A stretch of 64,000 bases of DNA from Epiperipatus broadwayi (taxonomy: Eukaryota > Onychophora > Udeonychophora > Euonychophora > Peripatidae), in contig JAQFVV010012394.1 of NCBI GenBank assembly GCA_028023455.1, forward strand, positions 30,718,885 through 30,782,884, read 5' to 3'. The notes beneath the pieces are model-generated. The model made no database searches. It saw nothing but the letters and a program-made list of their open reading frames with translations, and was not told the origin of the DNA. A program made the translations under genes and the position numbers. Every line of letters starts with the position of its first letter. Within the stretch, counting starts at the first letter, position 1. Shown here piece after piece: positions 56,120 to 64,000 of the stretch.

Positions 56120-57420
56120 AATTATATAGCACTGCATGATATGTAAATATTTGTAATGTTAACTTTTCCAAGAATCATTTACATTAAATTTAATTTCACA
56201 TTTACATATATAAATAAATGCAATATCTTTTAACATTATATGTACTTCCTAGTTTTGACTAATAAGCAAAAGCCTTTTACTAAGCATTTCAGCACACTTT
56301 CTTTTACTTACTCAAGTACTCAGCCAATATATAGAAATGAAGATGTTCAACAAATCAGGTTGTTATAGATATGTGAAACATAAAAATATTCTGCACTGAA
56401 GTGACTATTTAGTTTCACTGAATTTTCATTCTTTCTCTTTGAACTAAAGCTTCAGTGAAAATGGTTACATTAATTTATTTTAACAATGGTAATGAGAAGT
56501 AGGCTATATATCATTAATTATTCTCTGTTATTTTAAAAATCATTATAATAGCTTTCAGTAGCATATGTTTAGCCTAAGGAAGACAATTGGAAATATTGGA
56601 TTCTCACTTCTGGAAAAAATAGGTTTTGTATATTACAATATTTTTAGAAATCAACAATTTAACCTGATTTTTGTTTTGGTTTATTTGGATGCTCACTTCT
56701 GGAAAAAAATATGTTTGTATATTACAATATTTTTAGAAATCAACAATTTAACCTGATTTTTGTTTGGGTTTATTCGTGAGAATTTATTGCCCATTCTCTA
56801 TGACTCCTGCATAGTCTTTAAACAAGTTTTGATTACATTATATATATAATCACATCAGCATAAGGAATCTTCAATCTGTTGTCAAGACAACCTCTTTAAA
56901 TAAAAAAAATGGCTTCCATCCTTTGCTTATAGATGTTGCCTTGACAACAAATTAAAGATTCATCATGTATAAGCTTGGGCTGTTACATGATTTACATTTG
57001 TGAACAATTTAGCTTTGTGGGAAATCAGATTTAATATACATGTGTGTGTGTCTACAACATTATCTAATTTATTATTATTTTTATTTTGTGATTAATTTAA
57101 AAGCTGATTAGCATTAATCATATCATTAATAATATAAATAAAATAACTAAATATTATTATCTGATAAATTCAGTTTAAATATTCAGACGAAATTATATTC
57201 AATTTTAAATTTATTATATATTTTATCTAATGGCTATAATTGAATTTATGAATGTCAGATTTTCTGTGTTCAGATCTTGGATTATATCAACTTGTACTAA
57301 AGATATTAATAATTATTACTAATCATTTATTAAACAAGAGATTATATCACTTCTAATTCATATATAAACTTTAGATTTTTTTAAAGATTAAACAGCTTTT
57401 TTCTTTTAACTATAAGCATC
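56120..57420. other. AT-rich DNA with small palindrome and tandem duplication
   Basis: 56598-56774 is a tandem duplication (about 90-bp unit: CTCACTTCTGGAAAAA... TTTTTAGAAATCAACAATTT). 56870-56970 holds a short palindrome (AATCTGTTGTCAAGACAACC / TGTTGCCTTGACAACAAATT) resembling the TTGTTGTCAAGGCAACC motif of family T. Otherwise nothing is recognised. Confidence 0.6.
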
Positions 57421-57427
57421 ATGTCTT

Positions 57428-57511
57428 GCATTGGTGGTCGAGAGGTCAGCGCGACTGCCTTGCACTTGCAGGCAATTGCCCGGGTTGCGGGTTCGCGTCC
57501 CGGCCGATTCT
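57428..57511 (+). tRNA. Class-II-like tRNA or tRNA-derived sequence
   Basis: The acceptor GCATTGG pairs with CCGATTC (one mismatch, one G.T). The D region is TGGTCGAGAGGTCAGCGCG (box A). The anticodon arm can be CTGCC-TTGCACT-TGCAG, which would place GCA at the anticodon but with a mismatched pair, or TGCCT/AGGCA with a nine-base loop. The long variable region GGCAATTGCCCGGGTT is itself self-complementary. The T arm CGGG-TTCGCGT-CCCG has C at position 58. The long variable arm is Leu/Ser-like while the anticodon is not. Box A and box B are good, so it may be a Pol III promoter or tRNA-like repeat and not a decoding tRNA. Confidence 0.55.
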
Positions 57512-57514
57512 ATG

Positions 57515-58075
57515 ACACTAAATATATATATATATAAGCATCATTAATCCAACATTTCTTTTCTTATTTCTATGTGAAATGGCATTTAATATTCTTAAAT
57601 TTTTATTCCCCCACACACTTTTGAAACATGAATAAAAACGTCTGCAAGATGTCTCCAAAAATGCATTATACATTTATGAAACACTCTTCAGTTGACACAG
57701 GTTATACACTTTTACTTCATCTGAAAATTATTTGCCAATACAACATTATTTCCTTCAATTATGTTTATACTAGTAATGTTTATAACTGTATAAACTATTT
57801 TTAAATGCTGTTGGAAACAAGTAAAGATTTATTTAAATAATAACTGTACTAAATTGACATTTCTTATTTTATATTGTAGAAGATATATTTTAAGATAATT
57901 AGTATAATATTTGTCTTTGTTAGTAATTTTAAAATATTTAGGAGATCTGGAATGGTAGTTACATCTATCAAATACCAAAACCAGCAAATATAAACAATTA
58001 ATCAAATAGTGTATACAGTAAATAATATTATAAAATATTAGAATTTAAAATAATAATCAATTGTATATAAGATTG
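57515..58075. other. AT-rich spacer
   Basis: TA microsatellite at 57522-57534. No other feature. Confidence 0.5.
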
Positions 58076-58104
58076 ATAATACATAAGATAAAATAAAATT
58101 TTAT

Positions 58105-58240
58105 TTACAGTATCAAACTAGTTTTTATTCATTATCAAGATGTCTCTTTATAATTATCATGTGATAAACTATTGCATATCAAATTAGTTTTCATTCTTTA
58201 TCAAGACGTCTCCTTGTAATTATCACACGTGATGTGATAT
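58105..58240 (-). repeat. Tandem repeat in LINE LN2 3' UTR
   Basis: Two units of about 65 bp with TATCAAACTAGTTTTTATTC / TATCAAATTAGTTTTCATTC and ATCAAGA(T/C)GTCTC(T/C)TT. Short tandem 3' UTR repeats are common in CR1/L2-like LINEs. Confidence 0.8.
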
Positions 58241-58313
58241 GATGATGCATTGTGACTTCTCCTTATATGGGGTCAGGAATTCCTCAGCAACAATGCCAAG
58301 AGAAACCTGTTAG

Positions 58314-61300
58314 TTACTTTACCTCCCCTTTCCATTCCCCACCCAAAGTTTTCCAATAATCTGCTCCATCCCATTTCCACAACATAATCTTTCTTAACTC
58401 CATGGTCTTTATATCTAAATTCCCCTTATCTTTTCCCAAACCCGGCATAAAGACCAATAACCCACTTTCTGTATAATCTCTTTGTTCATATTTATTCTTC
58501 CATAACTTCATTATTCGTACTCTTTCTGCTTTCAAGCATTTACATTGAAATAACAGATGTCTAATATTTTCCATGTCTTCCTTACACAACTTGCAGACTA
58601 AATCACCCACATTTTTTCCATTTACATGTATATTCCCTAGTTGCTAAAAATCCTGTTAAAGCCTTAAACAATAAACTACATTCCTTGCTATTATCATACA
58701 TTAACTCACACCCAATGTTATGTTTACTTCTATATATATTTAAACTCTTTTTACTCTCCATACCAATTCTCTATCTCTCCAACTCCCTATTCTTTATTAA
58801 TGCATCTATTCTTTTATCCCATTCCTTACCACTAGAACACTCAACAATCATCCTAACACAATTTATCCCACCTTTTGTACAAGTATACTGATATAAATTT
58901 TTTATCCAAAATTTTGCATACCACATTATCTTTCTCACCCATCTTGTTGCTTGCCCTGCACTTGTAACCCAATTAAATACTATTTTGGCTATTCTTTTAT
59001 TATCCATAAACTGCAATCTACTGAACATTTTCATTTTGCTTTTTGCATCTCTCATGTAAAAACTTGACCATCCCATTTCTCCTTGAATTGCCTCCTTTGC
59101 TGCCCTCACATCTGCATCTAATGCATGTTTTCATACTTTCCTGTGTAGTTTTTCTAAGTAATCTAATAACCCTTTACTAACACGTAACACATCATTGTCA
59201 TATGTTAATCCTACTACTGCAACTCCTATACAATTCTAGCTACATCATATTTATTACACTGTTAATTTTTCAATCTTTTTCATTTCTTTGCATCATTTAT
59301 CTTTTTTTTTTCCCATTCATCCAAGCAAATTTTCTGATTACTTAAGTTGATTCCCAAATAACTATATCTATTCACCACAATTAACTTTATATTCCCCAAT
59401 AAAAATTCTACATCTTCTCTTTCCCCAGTATTGACCATCATTATATTTGATTTTTCTTCACTAAATTTAATCCCCATCTCTTTACCCACCCTTGCACATG
59501 TCGTCACCATAAGTTCCATATCTTCTCTTCTTTCTGCACACATATTCACAAAAAAGACATGACAAAGTATATACTCATTTGCCACCTATTAACAGTATCT
59601 CTATCCCTCTTTCTAGTCTTTCTCTTGCTTTCTTCATTTCACTCAAATACAACAAAAACAAAATAGGTGACATAGGGCATCTTTGCCTTAGTCCCACCCC
59701 ATTTTTAACTTTAACATTCTGTATCCCCTAATTGATGTGGTAGTAATTATTTTCATATAATTTCTTAATAATATCCATTAAAGCTTCATACATTCCCAAA
59801 TTTTCTAAACTTACCCATAATATATTTCTATTTACTCTATCATATGCCTTCTCTATATCTATAAAACTCATATATCACTGTCCACCTGAATTCCTACTCA
59901 TACCCATAAGTTGTGTAACTACAAATAAACTATTTCCTATATGCCTATCTGATCTAAAACCTCTTTGCATTTCCCTCACTACATTATTTTATTTCATCCA
60001 TTTTGCAACTCTTCCAGCCATTATATATGAGAAAATTTTATATAAAACTGATGTTACTGCTATTGATCTATAATTGTTTAACTTTCTATGATCCTTACCC
60101 TTTTTGTAAAATAATAATGTTACTCTTGTATTAGTCCAACTAATCTCTCCTCTGTGCCATCTTATTAAAACATGATAATAGCTTTACTTTTGCCCTATAT
60201 CCTAAATTCATTACCTTTTCTGCTGCCCATCCATCTAAACCTCTTGCCTTTCCACTTTTCAATTTCTTCTCTGTATCATTCAGTTCATTTTCTGTAAACC
60301 TAATATTCCTATTACTATATGCTTTCATGTTTTCTTGTCCTTCACATCTAACATATTTTCTATATCCATTATATACCTATTTAAAATTCTCTCAAATTTT
60401 TCTATACAGCTACACTCTATTTCCTCATCATCTAGTAATACTATCTCTCTCCCCCCTACATTTCTCTTTTTAATGTAATTCCAAAATTTTTACTCCCATC
60501 TCTTCCACTTTTATTAATATCCTTCAACAATTGTCTATTCAATTTCATTCTCTCTATATAATTATCTATTTTAGCCAACTTCTTCCTTTTTAAGTACTTT
60601 TTCGATTTAGCATTATCTTTTTCATTTTCTTTGTTCTTAATAGTGCTCTTATATTCTCTGTATGCTTTTTCACTCTCTTTTACACTTTTACTAACTCTCA
60701 TTTTTATTACTTTTATTCTTCTGAATATTCTCACCTAAAACCCTATTTGTCACTTTTTCTATTTCATTACACCAGTCCTTATACTCATCCCCAACAAACT
60801 CTTCTATGGTTTCAACTTATATTTTATACTCTTCCAACTTATTCTTATCATTCACTCTCCATCCACATTTTTCCGTATTGTTTCTATATTTATTTCTATT
60901 CTCCATCACATCACTAATCATTTATGTTACAATGAAGTTGTGATCACTATTACATACTATAATAATGCTTCATTATTAAATACATTTACTTTATTCAGTC
61001 TCTCTTTTTCTACCAATACATAATCTATTGTGTGAAATATATTATTTCTAGACCATTGTATTGTCCCTCAAACCTAATAGATAAATTTCCAATGCTCAAA
61101 TTCACTCTCTGACAAAATTTCTTCAAAAGCTGTCCATTCTTATTATCTACATCATCAATTTCTTCAATATGTCCATTAATATTTCCTACAACCATTATAC
61201 CCTTCCCCCTTTTTCAAAAGCTCTGTATATCTTTAACTAGGCATTTATATATGCTACTGTTCCACTCCATTATAGTTTGATTATCTCCAGTGGCTATATA

Positions 61301-61780
61301 AACTATAGCCACCATCCATTAGTGAGTTCCCAACCTTATTTCACACCACAAATGTTCTTGACATTTGTATTTAAATATTTTTTTGATATAACATCTATAC
61401 CACCACCCCTTTTTTTCTTTTCTATTTACACCCTGCCATACCAAATCTTCCAGAATACATTTTTCTTCTTCTCTTAGATGTGTTTCCACTACCACTAATA
61501 CCCCAAGCTCTTCATTTTCAGTTACTTTGTTTAATTTCAGCCACTTTTCTGGTCTCCTATGACCTTGCATATTCAAATACCCTACTTTAACAATTTCTTC
61601 TTTTCTAACTACTCTTTTATAAATTCTTTTGATTATTTCTTCTCCATTATGTTTACAAATAACTTGCTTACCATTAATTTTTACACATCCATTCCCTCTC
61701 CACATGTGAACATCATTAATTAAAAATATAGTAAAAATAATATAATACCAACTTATTTCTTTATATTTTATAGAGTACAA
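58314..61780 (-). pseudogene. LN2 endonuclease-reverse transcriptase ORF, broken
   Basis: The endonuclease gives VGYLNMQGHRRPEKW, VVVETHLREEEK (catalytic Glu), IYIATGDNQTIMEW and VVGNINGHI (from GDFNGH). The RT gives LKSGKARGLDGW, KLNNYRSIAVTSVLYKIFS, EMQRGFRSDRHIGNSLF, FIDIEKAYDRVNRNILW (motif A intact) and GLRQRCPMSPILFLLYL (motif B, Gly to Arg). At motif C, FFVNMCAERREDMELM stands where ADD is expected, so the catalytic pair is gone. The thumb gives NRYSYLGINLS. The C-terminus gives LVCKLCKEDMENIRHLLFQC, a CxxC...HxxxxC knuckle. At least six stops or frame changes. It has decayed long enough to lose catalytic residues. Confidence 0.82.
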
Positions 61781-61864
61781 ATTAAATCTACATAAATTTA
61801 ATATTCAAGAAAATAAGAATAAACGTATAAACATGGTGGACTCATGAAATTGATGGGAAATGTT

Positions 61865-64000
61865 CATTATTAGATGAATGAAAACTTTAAATGTGTATTT
61901 TAGAAAATATCATTTATGTAGGTTTGATTGTGCACTATAGAATAGACAGTTATTGTTATGATACAACTTACCTTTAACTAATGGATTGTTCCAGGTTCAG
62001 TTTTGATTAGATTTAGCATTCATCCATATTGAAGCAGTCAATCTTAGCTTAAGATTGTGCTTCATGTTTCTACCTATTAACCCATATTCAAACCCCTATA
62101 TCCCATCCCACTCCTTTTGTCATATATATATTTTTATGTATATATTTGGAATGCACACCTCAATTTATAGTTTAACTTTCAATATTTATGATTATTAATT
62201 CTATTATTAATTATTAGTTCTTTTTTTTATTAAAGTATTATAGGTGCGATTCAAATATATATATATATATATGAGAAAAATTACTAACAAAAGATTGATT
62301 TTTTTGTAAATATTTTAATATACGTCATTTTTAAACTGTTTCTTTTTAAAGTACTTTTTCTATTAAACTGTATATTTTTATAGAATCCAATATGGAAGAT
62401 GCTGCAGTAATTGTCTAAAAATAATTAAGGGTTGGAAGCACTATTGTTTTAATCTGGGGTAGATATTTTTAATTAAAGTTTTACTTAAAAGGGGATTAAG
62501 ATTAGAGATACTTTTGTTAAAAACATGTTGTCAAATCCATTTCTAATCTGGAAATAGATTTGAATTTATTTTTGAACATTATCTTACTGTTGCATCTTCA
62601 AAAACAACTGATAAAAGAAAAAGTATAAAATGACTGAGTTTTGAATCACAGATTAGATTAGCTACTATTGAGAGAAGTGATTGCTATTAGACTATGCTGT
62701 TTTGAAATCTCAAGATGATCTAGTAAAAGCTTTTCCTGACCCTTGTGGGTGTCTTCCGTGGCCATAATATTCTGCTAGCCTAGAGTGAAGTAAAAGCCTG
62801 ACGGAGAACTTTAGAATGCTAATAGAAGTTGCTGCCACCGAAGAACTTGCATTTCAATTGCTGTGCACGTGCCGTACTAAATTGGACTCTTAAAATTGCA
62901 AGGTAACTTCCAAACTGCCATCATTGAAACTAAATCTAGCTTGATTAATTAATCTCGAATTCTACTAATCAAGATTTCTCATGTATTATTTAACTTTGCT
63001 TTTTATATAAATCTATAAATGTAAATTTGCTCTCAAATGATTTCTTTATATCTAATCCTATCTCATATGCTCTTAACTTTCTTTAACTTTGGTGCGGTTA
63101 ATTATTTATAGTTATTTATTACTTGATTTTATATGTATACTCATATTATTATTAAATTGCCAATCTCACAACCTGGCGAGCTTAATTTCTAAAAATCTTT
63201 TCTGTCATTTTTTAACTAAACCTTCATGAAAAGGTTATTAACATCCCCTTTAAATATACATATATAATGCATTATAAATTAATATGTTCGCCAGATTGTT
63301 TTTATGAATCAACATTTTAGGTTCATTTTTAATATAAAAATATATATTTGTTTAACTCTGGATTTTCTACCTGGGGAAAATCCTGAACTCAAGCTAATTA
63401 ACGCTCTGAAACCTTTATTTTATAATTATTTATTAAATTTCTGAAAGGGTGACTTATAATTTGTTTTCTATATAACTTCTAATCTTACTTCATTTTTCAT
63501 ACTCTTAAAATATCAAATACAGTATTTAAATATTCCAGTTATTATAAAAATCACAAGGTGGGATTGATTTATTTTAAACAGCAGAAAAAGGGATGGGGGG
63601 AAATCTTAATGTTTCTTTTGCTAAATCAAATCTTAATGTATATTTTATTAATTTGAAATCTAAATCTTAATGTTTCTTTTGGTAAATAAAATCTTCAAGT
63701 ATATTTTAGTAAATTTCTCTATATATTATAGCGGCAAAGCATATTATTTATATAAATTATAGTATTTAAACAAGGGTCATTTATTTTAAAGCAGCAAATT
63801 ATATTTCAATGTTGTTAGTTAAATTCATTCATACTGCATTACTGACATTGAGCCTATCTTAGTATATATATATATATATATTACGTCCTTCTAGTCTTAA
63901 TCTGGGGGTTGCAACATGTTCGAACCCATAGATTTCTTTTCATATCTCATTCCGTAGATAGTTGAGCTATCCGGAATCATATTTATTTCATATAAAATGC
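61865..64000. other. AT-rich DNA with one more complex patch
   Basis: 62640-62940 is somewhat richer in G+C (CTTGTGGGTGTCTTCCGTGG, GCTGTGCACGTGCCGTAC with a CACGTG E-box), but no ORF or family is seen. TA microsatellites at 62258-62272 and 63865-63881. Tandem duplication of about 61 bp at 63601-63715 (AAATCTTAATGTTTCTTTTG). Confidence 0.5.

Larger units (their letters stand above)
58080..61860 (-). mobile_element. Nearly full-length APE-type LINE (family LN2), decayed
   Basis: Minus-strand order: 5' region to about 61780, endonuclease (61690-60950), spacer (60740-60330), RT (60330-59280), and a C-terminal region with a zinc-knuckle-like motif (59110-58314). The 3' UTR contains two tandem copies of about 65 bp (TATCACATGATAATTATAAA, GAGACATCTTGATAATGAAT) ending near TAAATAAAATTTTATTTTAT. 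Boundaries are approximate and no target duplication could be defined. Unrelated to RTE1 and RTE2 at the motif level. Clade probably within the CR1/L2/Jockey/I group. Confidence 0.82.

Noticed and set aside
57428-57511. Functional tRNA-Cys(GCA)
   Set aside because: The long variable arm, mismatched anticodon stem and C58 do not fit a cysteine tRNA.

Overview
The window looks like non-coding DNA from an invertebrate animal. It is strongly AT-rich (roughly 70% or more by eye). It is crowded with eukaryotic retroelements: RTE-type LINEs, APE-endonuclease LINEs and Penelope-like elements with GIY-YIG domains. It also holds tRNA-like repeats with Pol III boxes, foldback/MITE-like palindromes and many TA, CT and trinucleotide microsatellites. 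There is no operon, rRNA or CRISPR array, and no complete gene of known function. The species cannot be fixed from this sequence; arthropod, mollusc, cnidarian and flatworm hosts all remain possible.

Layout. 0-15 kb: SINE-like tails and a long trinucleotide array, a decayed Penelope-like element (740-1790, minus), a perfect-looking palindrome (3001-3252), a decayed RTE (4754-6850, minus), two copies of a hammerhead-ribozyme repeat, a tRNA-Gly-like sequence (8664-8734), an RTE tail nested in a foldback-family repeat with a 14-bp target duplication (10201-10432), and a SINE with A and B boxes (14241-14366). 15-26 kb: two colinear RTE1 pieces (17.4 and 22.1 kb) flanking a roughly 4.2 kb block. 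That block holds an inverted-repeat, Penelope-like unit with a hammerhead-like core and a GC-richer candidate small gene (21.8-20.86 kb, minus). A second Penelope GIY-YIG fragment lies at 23.7-24.2 kb. 26-28 kb: two more hammerhead-repeat copies. 28-38 kb: mostly featureless AT-rich DNA, broken by a GC-richer island at 31.4-33.6 kb with exon-like ORFs. 38-44 kb: several large inverted repeats. 45.16-48.40 kb: a full-length but mutated RTE LINE (minus) with an 11-bp target duplication. 49-51 kb: a Jockey/CR1-like LINE and an RTE tail. 52-57 kb: more foldback elements. 57.4 kb: a tRNA-like sequence. 58.1-61.9 kb: a nearly full-length, decayed APE-type LINE (minus). 62-64 kb: AT-rich DNA with nothing recognised.

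How it fits together. The sequence records repeated transposition, with LINE pieces in foldback repeats and possibly a Penelope unit in a LINE. All recognisable transposase-like or RT ORFs are broken. The most interesting signal is a dispersed repeat of about 200-320 bp, present four times and always on the minus strand. Its centre folds as a type I hammerhead ribozyme with a minimal stem III, and one copy keeps the full catalytic core (12031-12078). Stem changes between copies partly preserve pairing. One copy shows a 206-bp partial tandem period, as expected of ribozyme satellites or retrozymes.
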